Assembly: GCA_951812925.1 (NCBI GenBank)
Contig: OX638369.1
Location: 27,546,533 to 27,610,532 of the forward strand
Length of the DNA: 64,000 nucleotides
Direction: 5' to 3'
DNA from: Calliopum simillimum
Lineage: Eukaryota; Arthropoda; Insecta; Diptera; Lauxaniidae
Part shown: one piece after another, positions 1-11,433 of the stretch
How the letters are laid out: every line of letters starts with the position of its first letter
Position numbering within the stretch: the first letter of the stretch is position 1
The notes under the pieces: generated by a model
The model's database searches: none
What the model was told of the DNA's origin: nothing
What the model saw: only the letters and a program-made list of their open reading frames with translations
Translations under genes and position numbers: made by a program

Positions 1-45
1 ATGTATGCAATAGGAAATAACCGTGTGGTCCATATAACCCGCGTA

Positions 46-72
46 GTCCATATTTCCCTCCCTTACCCTATC
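46..72. repeat. Right terminal repeat of an element that starts outside the window
   Basis: The stretch reading ATATTTCCCTCCCTTACCCT matches both inverted ends of the element at 51786-52576. Only one end is present here, so the body of this copy probably lies left of the window. The identity rests on this terminal match alone. Confidence 0.5.
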
Positions 73-369
73 AATTGATCTTTTCTGATTTTTCATTAAA
101 AAGTTGTGACCTCCAAGAAAAAATGTTCCTCTTGAAAAAGCAAAGGGAGCTGGTCATACATATTAACCCTCTTCAGTCCTCCCTTAAAGAGAAAATATTG
201 ATTAAACTAAAAATAAGGTACCGTGGAGCCGCCTCCTGATGTAGTACCAAAACCTAGGGTGACCCGAAAAAACTGATTTTATATTCGGTTTCAGTGACCT
301 CTTAACAATTAAAAAAAGTTGCCAAGCCTTACGGGTGTTGAATCTTCATAAAGAAAAAAAACCATAAGC

Positions 370-790
370 CTATCATTAGGGGGCACATTAGACGCTGGTC
401 TAATGTACCCATTTTTTGCATGGTTTTTATGTTCTGCTGAAGGTCCAGAATTTTTTTTTGTATAGAGGGTGCAATGCCCCCTCCCTTCTATTTCTTGTAT
501 GGTTTTTGGTATATACCATATACATCCAAGCATCAAGTTTCGAATCGATACCTGTCAAAAGTGCGTAGATATAGATTTTTAAGTGTTGTTTTCTGTATAA
601 GGGGCACAACGCCCCATCATTAGATCCCCAATTTTTTGCAATATTAGCTTTGCAGAAAGTTATCGTCAGAACTCTTGAAAATATGGCTTCGATATATTAA
701 GTCTGTTTGCGTGATGCCTATGGTTTCTTGTACGGGGGGCACAAGACCTCCTTGTCTGATTCTGAATTTTCCTTAGAACCCATAGCAGCA
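370..790. repeat. Degenerate array of GGGGCACAANGCCCC-like hairpins
   Basis: Short inverted motifs of the form GGGGCAC...GCCCC recur at about 380, 465, 600 and 735, several followed by an ATTTTTTGCA-like stretch. The copy near 383-405 also contains CATTAGAC and GTCTAATG as a perfect small palindrome. Units are too diverged to give a clean period. No coding potential is seen. It resembles in style the hairpin array at 4180-4880, but I cannot show common origin. Confidence 0.4.
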
Positions 791-799
791 CCAAAAAAA

Positions 800-2950
800 T
801 ATATGGTGTGAATACGTATGGAAGTCACCTAAGGAGGAGTCGAAGGGGTTAGGTCCCAAGGAACAAAATTTTTCTTTTTGAAAAGTAATGGGGGTTGGCC
901 AAACATATTAAATTCAAAATTTTTACAAAAAAGTTTGAAATTTATTCCAAAAAAGTCTGAAATTTATTCCAAAAAGTTTAAGTTAATACTTTTTTTTTTG
1001 TCATTGTTCTATATAAATACTTTTTTGGTATTAAAATTTGAGAATTTCATACAAATTTAAACCAGATTTATATGAGGGATCGCCAAAGACTTTTGCTAAT
1101 CGCAAGATTTTGGGGACTTCAAAAAGCTATCCCGGGATTGTTGAATTCTAAATATCTGCTTTTAAATTTTCACTTTTAACTAAATTGGCTATAGTCGTTA
1201 AAGTTATGAAGCTTCTGAGAGGTGATAGAGGATGCCTAGACTATCAAAAAGTTATGTCTAAGGTTAAAACGGATTTTCTGACTTTTGTTTTACACAAAGA
1301 AATTTCTTTGGTCACGTTTTAGAGAAAACTTTTTTATGAAAAACTTTTAGCGTGTTGTATCGGTTACACTCTACACAGAAACAAATAACTGGTTCTAAAA
1401 TTAAGTGAGAACGTATTCGATTTAAAAACATGACTGTTCTTAAAACAAATGTTAAATGTTTTTAAATTAAAAGAAAATTTCATTAATTTAATAACTTTGT
1501 ATTTGATTTAAAAGCATTCGTTCTACAGTTAAAAACGACAATGTCTTTGGGTTTTTGATTTTAAAACTCTTGTTCTTGATTTAAATACAAACCTCTTTGG
1601 CGCCTTTTTGTATCGGAAAGTTTTTGATTTGAATACATTTTTATATGATTTTACAACTTTTTTTTGTGTGTATATAATTAGAACGTTTTATTGAAAGAGT
1701 TAATAGAGATAATGCAACCAAGTTTTACATATGAGCACCTACTAAATAACAGGGCTATTTGACGCTTCTTAGTCAAGGAAAAAAAAAATGTTAAAACCAA
1801 TTTCAAAATTTTTTTATGGTTTTTGATATAAATTAAGTAACAGTCTCAATTACCTGCATGCTAAGACCCTATAAAAATACACGTTAAAGCATTTTCATAT
1901 GATTTCGAAACCTTGAGTTCTTCTGTTTATTACGCAGATTTTTAAGGCTTAAACTCTTAAATGCTGACATTTAAGTTGGTTAACATTATGCAATTTTTCA
2001 CCAGCTGCATTTTTTTTTTAGAAGGGAACTTTATGTCGAAGATAAAAATTTGGTAATTGCCAAAAATAAAAGAAGCACATGAAGAAGCAGAAGAATGTTA
2101 AAATTATATCATGTTACATTTTAATTATGAGCTTAAATTTCAAGTTATAAACAAAATGTACATATTAATTTATTACACACAGTTCAGGAGGCCTCCTCTA
2201 TACATGCAAGTAGAGTTATTTCAAAATGAGGTTAGTTTTGATGGTTCTATCAAATGTTGTTTGTACAAGCCATGGCAAATTACTCGCGTCACGATTTTAA
2301 CATAAATTCTATTCAAGTAAGAGGAAGTACATAACATAGTTTGGTTAAGTTTAATTTTAAATCGTGCATCTAATAAGTTAGGAAAATTATGTTGTTTTTT
2401 GTAATTTTTGCATCGGTGTGAATTTCAAACATCATTACCCGGTGGCGAAAGACACGACGATTCATCGATGACAAATAGAGTCAAAATTAAATCATAGGTG
2501 GCAAACAGAGACATTTGTTCGGCTTCATACATGATCTTTTAGAATAAATGTCCTGAAAATCACTGATGACTTATGCTGATAATGTCACTCAGTCGTCAGT
2601 ATGCCAGCTACTCGTAGCAGACAATATCACTCCGAATCACTCATGATTAAATCACTTATGTATACTCTTCTGAGTGACTAGTAGTAGAAAATTTCATATT
2701 TGTTATTAAATTAACAGTTATAAAATATTTATTTTTAATTAAAATTAATCACATTTTTAAGGACACGAAATTTTTTATTTATTTATTTCGATTCGCTTGG
2801 CAAACTGACAGCGAAAACAACAATCGAATGCATCCGTGACTTTTACTCATTGATGGCGACATGTAACATACAATGTCATGCAGCCGTAAACTTGTTATCG
2901 ACTTTTAACAGACAATATCACTGATTCGGAACATTTCAGAAGTTCAGAGA
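800..2950. other. AT-rich stretch, nothing recognised
   Basis: Only short chance reading frames of 60-64 codons with biased low-complexity content are present. I see no protein family, tRNA or clear terminal repeats in this stretch. Confidence 0.5.
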
Positions 2951-3060
2951 CATTTATATGACATTGTCCGTCATTTCGGAAAATTTTCATGTAGAGCGTC
3001 CTATGTTCGTTTTATTTTCTCGATGGTTAAGGTTCTTAAAAAATTTAGCAAAAACAAATT

Positions 3061-3131
3061 TGCATCGGCCGGGAATCGAACCCGGGCCGCCCGCGTGGCA
3101 GGCGAGCATTCTACCACTGAACCACCGATGC
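3061..3131 (-). tRNA. tRNA-Gly (anticodon GCC)
   Basis: The reverse strand gives a complete 71-nt cloverleaf. The acceptor arms are GCATCGG and CCGATGC with discriminator A, the D-arm region is TGGTTCAGTGGTAGAATGC, the anticodon loop carries GCC, and the B box is GGTTCGATTCC. A run of five T lies shortly downstream on the coding strand and is a plausible Pol III terminator. It is identical through the mature region to the copies at 26202, 27068, 27546 and 43988. Confidence 0.97.
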
Positions 3132-3139
3132 TGCTTGAA

Positions 3140-3975
3140 AATCACTGCAAATAAACACAAATTAAATTGAGTTTAATACTGCATATCCGCACTAAGCTGT
3201 AGAAACTATCTCATAGATAATTAACATATCCGTTCGCATTTTGCAAATCTTTGGGATTTTCCAAAGTACAAGAAAATATCGCACAAATATTGGTTAAAAC
3301 AATATGCGATACAGTTTGTGTTCATTCAAGCGAACTAATTTTTGAAGTAAACACGTGCTTGCAACTACTTAAGTAGTAGATACTAAATAGACAGCTGTTA
3401 AATGAGTATCTTTAAGATACATCACGAAAATCATATTATGAGATGCTAACACAAAATGCATTAAACAATTTTTTTTCACACATTCCAAATGAAGCCAATA
3501 AAAAACAATTCATTGTTAATTTCAAAATTATAACGCAGCTTTAGTTTTGTTCATTGTAAGTGCTCGTAATAAGATAAAGAAAAATATCTTTTTACATATT
3601 GAGTTACTTTTTGATTAGTGAAAAATGGTTGAGAGCTTCTCATAAAGTATCTGCTGTATGGTTGATTAATATAAAAGGGCTTGGTCTGTCTGTCAAATGG
3701 TTTCTTTTATGGTGTTGTTTCTTATTTACAACTTCTGGTTTTACACGAGAATGCAAATTCCGTGATTTACAATCACGTGAACGTTGACGTTATGTGATTT
3801 CCTAACATTAATATTCAATTAGTTTATACAACTCTCATTAATATTACTTGTAAATAATATTAAAGTTAAAATTTATGTTTTTGATGAAATAAAAAATGCT
3901 TATTAAGAGATAATGCAGCCAAAATATGAACACATGCTCAAAGAAAGCTTTAAGCAAAATGTAGCGGAGTTAGCA
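3140..3975. other. AT-rich spacer, nothing recognised
   Basis: No RNA gene, protein family or clear terminal repeat is visible. Short open frames here have no recognisable features. Confidence 0.45.
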
Positions 3976-3978
3976 CAA

Positions 3979-4880
3979 GAGGGCGTGGGACATCCCGTAC
4001 AAGGAATATCTTCATATATATCTCTATCCAAGTTTACCTATCGACTGGAGTTGGTAAGGGGTAGATTTCTTCCCTTTAAGCTCGCTTGGAAATTGCCCCA
4101 TCTTAACTTGGACATTCCATAATAAAGGATTGTACCAAATCTTATAATTTTCGTCAAGGAGTGTCAGTAATATGAAGAATTTTATTTTCATAGGGCGCAC
4201 GCCCATTTTTCCATTGAAAATTATTTCTCCAAACGCCCTTTTCGTATGTACTAGATTTTATTTATCTGCAGTTTCTGAGATATGATGAATCAGCATTCAA
4301 AGGGGCGTGGTACCGCCCAGTTTTCTAGTGAGAATTATTCCTTCTAATTGTGCGTCCAATATTATCAAAGAAATGTTGAATTTATTTTTTTGAGAGCGTG
4401 GTGACGCCCATTTTTTCAGTGGGAATTGAGCTTTATTTGTCCTGATGAGTTTTACATATTTAAAAAATCTCATTTATCTGCGTGAAAGAGTTTCGGAGAT
4501 ATGATAAGTAAGTTTTTTTAAGGGCATGTCTTCGCCCACTTTTTAGCCCATAGCTTAGCCTTTTTTATACTAACACAATGTGAAAATTTCTTTAAAAACG
4601 GTTAATTAGTTTCCGAGTTTATAAATTTGACTTTCGTTATTTTCTCATAACTTGAAAACTATAGAAAACAACTCAAAATTTGTAACATTTTTGAAATCAA
4701 CGGGGTCAAGTTAATAGAAATTGATACCCATTTTAAAAAAAAATTTCGACCACGCCTTAACTTTGTATAGGAGGTAGGCGTGTCCGTCGGCAGATTTTGT
4801 TCATAATCACAGATTTTTATCATTTTAATGTAAAAAAAATCTGTACCAAATTTCGAGAGCCTAGCACTATTATTACTATA
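3979..4880. repeat. Diverged repeat array with GGGCGTGG-N-CGCCCA hairpins
   Basis: A motif of the form GGCGTGG, a few bases, CGCCCA and then a T-run recurs near 4193, 4293, 4391 and 4519, about 100-130 bp apart. Related CACGCC/GGCGTG pieces lie near 4750-4785, and a first GGGCGTGGGAC near 3983. Between hairpins the units share text on 'gtttctgagatatgat'. This looks like part of a non-coding repeat rather than a gene. Confidence 0.5.
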
Positions 4881-4995
4881 TATGATCGCCGTTCCATATA
4901 AACCCTTCCTCTGTGCGGCCAGAGATTCACAACAGGGGAAAAAACAAAAAAAAAAGAAATAGAATTTTTACAAATGCCGAATTTTTCTTTTTGCT

Positions 4996-6141
4996 GTGAT
5001 TCTAATCAAATCTATGGTAAAAGTTAAATATAGTATGCTTGAAAAGTTCTTTTCGATGTCGGCAACTGCATCTGATGAGGAATTAACCTGTGGTATTTTG
5101 TTTATTTTTTTTGCATTTTGCTTTGGTTTTGAGTTTTCTTGGTTAAATTCATATATTTCCAATAGATTATCTTATGTAGTCATAGAGAATGTGCAATCAC
5201 GTCCTTTTCGTGTGACTTCAGGCGTACCACAGGGTAGTATCCTCGGGCCACTTCTTTTTGTTATTTTTATGAATGATATCTCTTCGTGTTTTCAATTTGT
5301 AAATTTTTCTTTATATGCTGATGATCTGAAAGTGTTTTTCAAAATTAAAAATTTGTCTGATTGCCATATTCTTCAATCTGATTTAGATAATGTTACTACA
5401 TGGTTTGAAACTAATAAGCTTCCCCTTAATCTTAATAAATGTTATCATATGACTGTTGCTAAATTGAATTCACCTATAGTATTTACATATTCGTTGGGTA
5501 GTAGGCCTTTAGTAATGGTAAATGAAATGCGTGATCTTGGTGTTTACTTTGATTCCAATTTCAATTTCAATGGTCATATTAACCGAATTTTACCCAAAGC
5601 TTACTCACTCCTAGCGTTCATTAAACGAAATAGTTCTGCTTTTTTAAATCCCTACACTCTGAAGCAGTTATATATGTCCTTTGTTAGATCCAATGTTGAA
5701 TTTGCATCGTTCATATGGAATCCTTACTACAGCATTCATATTGATCGGTTGGAGCGTGTTCAGAAAAAGTTCATTAAATTTGCGCTGCGTTTAATTCCCT
5801 TCACTGAACCTGTTCCTTCCTATAAAGCACGCTGCTTGCTTATTAATTTGAAATCTCTTGAAACTCGGCGTATTCTTCATAGCACTTTGATCATTTATGA
5901 TTTGATAAACGGTAATATTGATTGCTCGGATTTGCTTGAGTTTATAACTTTTAATGTAACATCTAGAACTTTGCGGAACTCAGATTATTTTAATATTAAA
6001 TTTCATAGAACCAACTATGCTATTAATGAATCTATAAATAGAACCCTCATTACTTTAAATAATTTATATAGAAATAGTTTACTTGATTTTGCATTACCTA
6101 AGGAAAGCTTTAAATCAGTTGTGATTACTTTATTAAATTAA
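4996..6141 (+). CDS. Reverse transcriptase ORF of a 5'-truncated non-LTR retrotransposon
   Basis: The open frame of 381 codons encodes the C-terminal half of a LINE reverse transcriptase. Visible motifs are SGVPQGSILGPLLF (RT motif region, about residue 74) and the catalytic YADD at about residue 105. The thumb and C-terminal region follow, with the RLERVQKKF and LKSLETRR motifs usual in Jockey/I-type elements. The first 45 or so residues do not look like RT. They are probably read from flanking DNA, so the true insert may start near 5095-5140. No endonuclease domain or first ORF is present, so the copy is truncated at its 5' end as many LINE insertions are. The frame is open to a natural-looking stop, which suggests a fairly young insertion. 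Confidence 0.85.
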   Translation: MILIKSMVKVKYSMLEKFFSMSATASDEELTCGILFIFFAFCFGFEFSWLNSYISNRLSYVVIENVQSRPFRVTSGVPQGSILGPLLFVIFMNDISSCFQFVNFSLYADDLKVFFKIKNLSDCHILQSDLDNVTTWFETNKLPLNLNKCYHMTVAKLNSPIVFTYSLGSRPLVMVNEMRDLGVYFDSNFNFNGHINRILPKAYSLLAFIKRNSSAFLNPYTLKQLYMSFVRSNVEFASFIWNPYYSIHIDRLERVQKKFIKFALRLIPFTEPVPSYKARCLLINLKSLETRRILHSTLIIYDLINGNIDCSDLLEFITFNVTSRTLRNSDYFNIKFHRTNYAINESINRTLITLNNLYRNSLLDFALPKESFKSVVITLLN

Positions 6142-6253
6142 ATTTTAATTAAATTATTTCTTATTATTCCATATAATACTCATTGTTATGTTTTAATTGC
6201 TAGTCTGTAAGGTTTTGTTACCAAAGACAATAAATAAATAAATAAATAAATAA
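5095..6253 (+). mobile_element. 5'-truncated LINE with AATA-repeat tail
   Basis: The RT frame ends at 6141, a short A/T-rich 3' UTR follows, and the element finishes in an (AATA)n tail at about 6228-6253. The 5' limit is estimated from where RT-like residues begin. A related, more damaged copy with the same C-terminal motifs and tail lies at 15308-15828. No target duplication was identified by eye. Confidence 0.75.
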
Positions 6254-6865
6254 TCAGAAGGAACAGTTAGCTCAAACCATACATCATTGTTGGTAGCTAA
6301 TAATGTTAATGCTGGGCAAAACGCGGCTCTAGAGTTGCGTCGTATCAACGAGAGAACTGTTTGCGTTTCTTTTCGTATGGGGTAAAACGAGACAAACGAA
6401 AAAAAAGAGACAATAGAGCCTGTAATTCTCCACGAAAGAGATTCTAATATTTTTTACCGTTCGACTCACCATTTTTATTAAAAAGCCTCCTAAATGAAAA
6501 GTAATTGAAATCACGCGGATTTCGGAGCAGGCCTGAATATTTTCAAAAGAAAACAGTTTTCATTAGCAAAGTCGCCTTTTACCTTTTGCTATAGTTTTGA
6601 GTAAGAACTACAACTCGAGAGGCCGTTGACTAAGGCAAGCAAAAATTCTCCGAAAATGGTTCCAAGAATGCACCTAATATGCATCTTCGATCTTTCTTAA
6701 AGTAAATTCCTATAAATTAGCCCTATCGCATCCAAAACTCATTTATTAAATGTTTATTTAAAGTAGCTTTAATATACAAATGGAAAGAATTTTTATAAAG
6801 TTTCAAGATTTTAAGCTTATGACCCTATGACATACAGTAAATGAAATGTAACACTTAACCTAGTA
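6254..6865. other. 3' flank of oxidase unit A
   Basis: The stretch near 6600-6720 (CTCGAGAGGCCGTTGACT and following) recurs downstream of oxidase copies B (about 12900) and C (about 19700). It is therefore part of the tandemly duplicated unit. No gene is seen in it. Confidence 0.6.
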
Positions 6866-8469
6866 TCATTCTTCAATTTTCTCCACTCCTATTGATTTTA
6901 CCTTACCATACAATTCAGCTAAAACACGTGCCTCACGCCAACCGGTCTCAGTAGCACCATGTACTGTTGCATAGTGACGCTCGTTAGTGGCTTCTCCGGC
7001 AAATTGTACTATCGGCTTATTACAAGGGTCACCCTTGGCAGTAAGGGATTAGGCAGCTCACGGGAGCTTGCACCTACTTCATCAGTGTGCAAAGTTCGTA
7101 ATGAATACGAACCACGGAAATTTGGATTTGTAGACCATGCAGTAGACTTCATATTAACTGGATCTGGTATATCCCCGGTTAAGAACTTTTTTAATAAAAA
7201 CATGCTACCAGAAAGCACCTCATCCGAAGCCAATGTCTCCATATATCGTCCTTTAGGGCCGATTATCCAACCTTCAAGCAATTTGGGCTGGTATTTGACA
7301 GTATAAAATCCATATAAATCTTCAAGCCAGGCACGTGATGTACGACGTATCTCAGAGAGGTCCTCCTCTCGCCACAAAAATGAAAATCCAGTCCAGTTAG
7401 TTGGCCGAAATGGTTCAGAAAACTCTAAAAATATTTTATTTACTGTTCCAAATGAGATACCATCAATTGCACGTAACTTCTCTGCCGGCAATTGTGGCAC
7501 AAATAAACGAGCATGTTGTTCTTTAAGTACACCCAACGAGACAGTAACAATAACATGATCGGCTTCAATGACCTCACCATCTTTGCACGTAATTTCAACA
7601 TTGGATTTAGGAGTATTCCAATTTATTTTAGTTACTGTTTTAGACTGTTTCTCAAGCACACCAAGTTCAGTACCCAGCTCCTTTGTTTTCAGCAACAGCC
7701 TTAGGTATTCTTTATATCCTTTACCTTTCCAATGCAACGTTTGGTCACCTTCACAATCCATATATTCACCAAATTGTGCTGACACTTAATCTAAATTATC
7801 TGCAGCTTCTTCAGAGCATTCCATTTTCTTAAAAGTTTCGAAAAATTCGTTTGCTATCGTTTGATCAATATCGGAATACTCTGGCTCTTTTAACGTCTCA
7901 TAAAACATCTTTGTTAGATAACTACCCAATGAGCCGTTGTTGTTTTGTGGCAGTTCTCTTTCTTTGTGGAATGCTATATCTTTAAGGCGTCTACTAGTCT
8001 TTTCCAGCAGCACTTCTCCTTTCGATCGTACACATTGATAACTATAGGTACCAGAAATTTCTAGTAAATTATGTTTTCTTGCGAGCTCGTACACAACATT
8101 ATCTTTTTCTCCATGACACCATTGAGCAGCCAAGTCAATAATATTCTCACCAAAAGGTATCGTATTTATGCGTCCGCCAATGCGTGGTTCAGCTTCAAGA
8201 ACTTGTATATTTTCAAAGCCATACTCTAGTAAATGTGTGGCACATGCTATACCCGATGGACCACATCCTATGATAACAATTTTCGGATTGATCACAGTGC
8301 GGTTGTGAACACAATTTAAAGTATCGGTGGCGGTAGGAACAGCATCTTAAAGAATAATCTCAATTATATATATGTATATAATGACAGGATTATAAAATTT
8401 AAATTTTTCCTACTTACTGCCACTCGCAAATTGCCAAATATAGCAGATCAGTACAAATGTTCGCAACAT
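6866..8469 (-). pseudogene. Polyamine-oxidase-like gene, copy A (nonfunctional)
   Basis: This is the first of three tandem copies and has the same two-exon plan as the intact ones: exon 1 at 8418-8469 encodes the signal peptide, a 72-nt GT-AG intron follows, and exon 2 runs 8345 to 6866. It carries the GxGxxG FAD motif (GCGPSG), GGR and the AQWCHGEKDN block. Three lesions are visible. A GAA-to-TAA nonsense codon lies at about 7786 after NLD. A 1-bp deletion near 7050 shifts the frame after SSRELP, ahead of the C-terminal FAD-binding segment. A 9-bp in-frame loss changes EKHIRLSK to EKQSK. The frame beyond the shift still encodes the FAGEATNERHY and HGATETGWREA blocks down to a stop at 6866, so decay is recent. 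A sequencing or assembly error could mimic the shift, but two independent lesions argue for a real pseudogene. Confidence 0.88.
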
Positions 8470-9047
8470 CTGTGCAGTTTAATATATAAAACTATAATAA
8501 GCTATGCTGATATGAAGTTCAGTAATTAATAAGAAAAAAGAATAGTTTGGAATGACATTGAGCTTTGATTTTGCAAGATAAGGTTTAAAAACATCTGACG
8601 CCTTACTTTATGGAAAAAAAATAATGAATTCTAAATCAAAGTATACAGTGTGCCCAAGCAACATGCTGCACAGTTGTATTTTAGGGAAAAAATAAAAAAT
8701 TTTCGACCACTAAAATATAATGATGCAGTTTTATAGAGAAATGTTTCACTAAGAAGGTGATATTAACTTTTTTTCTAAAAAGTCGAATTTTTACTTCGAG
8801 AAAATTAGCCAAAGTCACGAGTGAAACTGATTACCTCATTCATGCAACTTTGTGGTGTTTTTATATAAACTACTTTTGTTCCAGACGTTTTTAACGTATT
8901 TTGTATTAAAATATGGTATAGGTATTTTGTTATTAATTTAAAGAAAAACTATTTAGATTACATAAATGGTTTAAAAAATATCCGCAAATTAAAATGGCTT
9001 TTTGAAATGCAGCGATTGCAAGAGTGCTCTCATGATTTGTCTGGTAA
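8470..9047. other. 5' flank of unit A; empty site for two LINE insertions
   Basis: This stretch aligns by eye with the flank upstream of copy B (14729-15981). At about 8640 and 8750 it lacks the two LINE pieces found in B at 14905 and 15308, giving the pre-insertion state. No gene is seen. Confidence 0.65.
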
Positions 9048-9604
9048 CCCAATGTGCACAAAAACGGATGAGGATCTGTTTCGAACCCGTTACGAGTTCA
9101 TAAAGGGATAAAAAACATAATCCGCGGTAACGGATCCATTTCGAACCCGTAACGTAAATCAAAAACGAATTCAAAACAGATTTGTTTTTAATAACGTTAA
9201 TGCTGTGTTTAAATAAAAAAAAAAAAAACATTTTGAAGCGCTTATTAGCGATTAAAAAAAAAAAAAAAATAAATAAAAAAAAAAAATTATCGATCCATTA
9301 TGGTAGGATTCCAAAATGGGTAATTCCGCAGTGCGAACCCGTTTCGAATCCGAAACGTATGTAAAAACGAATTCAAAACGGATTCGCTTTTAAAAATGTT
9401 AATACACTATAATTACAGAAAACAACCTTTTTGATGCGCTTATTAAAAATTAAAAAAAAAATAAAAAGAAAAAAAAAGGAAGAAAAATAAAGGATAAAAA
9501 TCCACTTGTAGTAGGATTCGAACCTGGGTAAATCCGTTTCGAATCCGTAAATACTTCAAATACGAACCCAAAACAGATTTGCTTTAATTTATGTTAATGA
9601 TCCC

Positions 9605-9700
9605 AGTGTGCCAGACGGTTCATGTCTCCGCTTTTTTATCCGTTACGAATCCGTTACTGATCCGTTTGCGGGAGAAATTCCAAAAAAAAAAAAAACGATT
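9605..9700 (+). repeat. Partial terminal arm of the CCCAGTGTGCCA family
   Basis: The sequence starts CCCAGTGTGCCAGACGGTTC and continues through CGTTACTGATCCGTTTGCGG. This is the same as the left arm of the compact palindrome at 26661-26850. The matching right arm is not found nearby. Confidence 0.6.
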
Positions 9701-9968
9701 CGCTTTTTTTTTAAAAAAACCATTTTTGATTTGTTTTTTTTTATTATTTTATTTTATTACGTACGATTTTTTGTAAACTTTTCAAACTCTGTTTGAAGAA
9801 ACGTTTTTGATTCCAAATTTAAGTATGTAATATTTTTTATCAAAAGAATGGAAGTGAAAGAACACAGAATACTTATAAAAAAAACAACAGAAATTTGTTC
9901 AATATACGAACTTTAAATCTCAACATCAGATAAGTCTGCATCAGACAAGTCTACATCACATAGGTCAA

Positions 9969-10042
9969 TAGCCTAGTTGTCTAACGTCTCGTGTGTAAAC
10001 GGTGATACCCCGGGAGCCTGGGTTAGCCTCTCGGCCGGGCTA
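9969..10042 (+). other. tRNA-like module 1 in composite repeat
   Basis: It is a 74-nt unit bounded by TAGCC and GGCTA that can pair as a short acceptor-like stem. It has an A-box-like TAGCCTAGTTGTCTAACG and a degraded B-box region (GGGTTAGCC). A T-rich run follows directly. It is probably a decayed tRNA-derived module, not a working tRNA. Confidence 0.5.
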
Positions 10043-10326
10043 GTAATTTTTTTGTTTTTTTTTTTTTTTTAATTAAAAATAAGCGCTTCACCATTTATTT
10101 TTCTTTTTTTTTATAAGCAGCACCCAATGTGCACAAAAACGGATGAGGATCCGTTTCGAATCCATTACGAGTTCATAAAGGTATAAAAAACGTAATCCGC
10201 GGTAACGGATCCATTTCGAACCCGTAACGTACATCAAAAACGAATTCAAAATGTTTTTTTTTTTTATCTAAACAAAGCGTTTTGAATTCGTTTTTGATGT
10301 ACGTTGCGGGTTCGATGCGCTTATTA

Positions 10327-11424
10327 CCCAATGTGCACAAAAACGGATGAGGATCCGTTTCGAGTCCGTTACGAGTTCATATAGGTATAAAAAACGTAAT
10401 CCGCGGTAACGGATCCATTTCGAACCCGTAACGTACATCAAAAACGAATTCAAAACGCTTTGTTTAGATAAAAAAAAAAACATTTTGAAGCGCTTATTAG
10501 CGAATAAAAAAAAATTTAATTCCGCAGTGCGGGCCCGTTTCGAATCCGAAACTTATGTAAAAACGAATTCAAAACGTATTTGCTTTTAAATATGTTAATG
10601 CTGTATATTTACAGAAAAAAACCCTTTTGATGCGCCTATTAGCAATTAAAAAATAATAAAAAGGTAAAAAAAGGAAGAAAAATAAAGGGTAAAAATCCAC
10701 CTCTGGTAGGATTCGAACCAGGGCAAATCCGTTTCGATTCCGTAAATACTTCAAATACGAACTCAAAACGGATTTGCTTTATTTAATTTTTATGATAAAA
10801 AAATATTTTTGATTTGTTTTTTTTTTTTATTTTTATTTTATTGCGTATGATTTTTTGTAAACTTTTCAAACTCTGTTTGAAAAAATATTTTTGATTCCAA
10901 ATTTGAGTATATAACATTTTTTATCAAAAGAAGGGAAGAAAAACAACACAGAATACTTATAAAAAAACAACAGAAATTTGTTTAATATACAAACTTTAAA
11001 TCTCAACATCAAATAAGTCTACATCAGTTAAGTAAACATCATATCGGTCAATAGCCTAGTTGTCTAACGTCTCGTGTTTGAAAGAGTAATACCCCGGGAG
11101 CCTGAGTTCGACTCCCGCCCGGGCTAGTAAATTATTATTTTTTTTTTTTTGTTATTTTGTTTTTTTTAATTAAAAATAAGCGCTTCACCCTGTTTTCTTT
11201 TTTTTTATAAGCAGCATTAACATTATTAAAAGCGAACCCGTTTTGAATTCGTTTTTGATGCACGTCACAGGTTCGAAACGGATCCATAAAAGAAGAAAAA
11301 ACGATTCGTTTTTTTTTTAGGAATTCTTCCCGCAAACGGATACGTAACGGATTCAGTAACGGATAAAAAGAACGAAAATATGAACCCGTTACGGATCCAA
11401 AACGAACCCGTTTGGCACACTGGG
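10327..11424 (+). mobile_element. 1.1-kb CCCAATGTGC...CACACTGGG family member, nested copy a
   Basis: The copy begins CCCAATGTGCACAAAAACGG and ends CCGTTTGGCACACTGGG, 1098 bp. It contains, in order, the GCGGTAACGG head and three AACGAATTCAAAACG-type modules. Next come a reverse-strand GGTTCGAACC-type box near 10705, a forward tRNA-like module at 11052, and an arm of CGTAACGGATT repeats. It is nearly colinear with 11434-12535 and, inverted, with 16146-17242. Confidence 0.8.
11052..11126 (+). other. tRNA-like module 2 in composite repeat
   Basis: A 75-nt unit bounded by TAGCC and GGCTA. The A-box-like segment is TAGCCTAGTTGTCTAACG and the B box GAGTTCGACTCCC is well preserved. A T-rich run follows. 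The predicted T loop is too long for a standard tRNA, so I call it tRNA-like. Confidence 0.6.
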
Positions 11425-11433
11425 CATTAACAT

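Noticed and set aside
7009..7306. Plus-strand frames opposite the oxidase genes (also at 13288, 20034 and others)
   Set aside because: They are antisense shadows of the conserved minus-strand coding exons.
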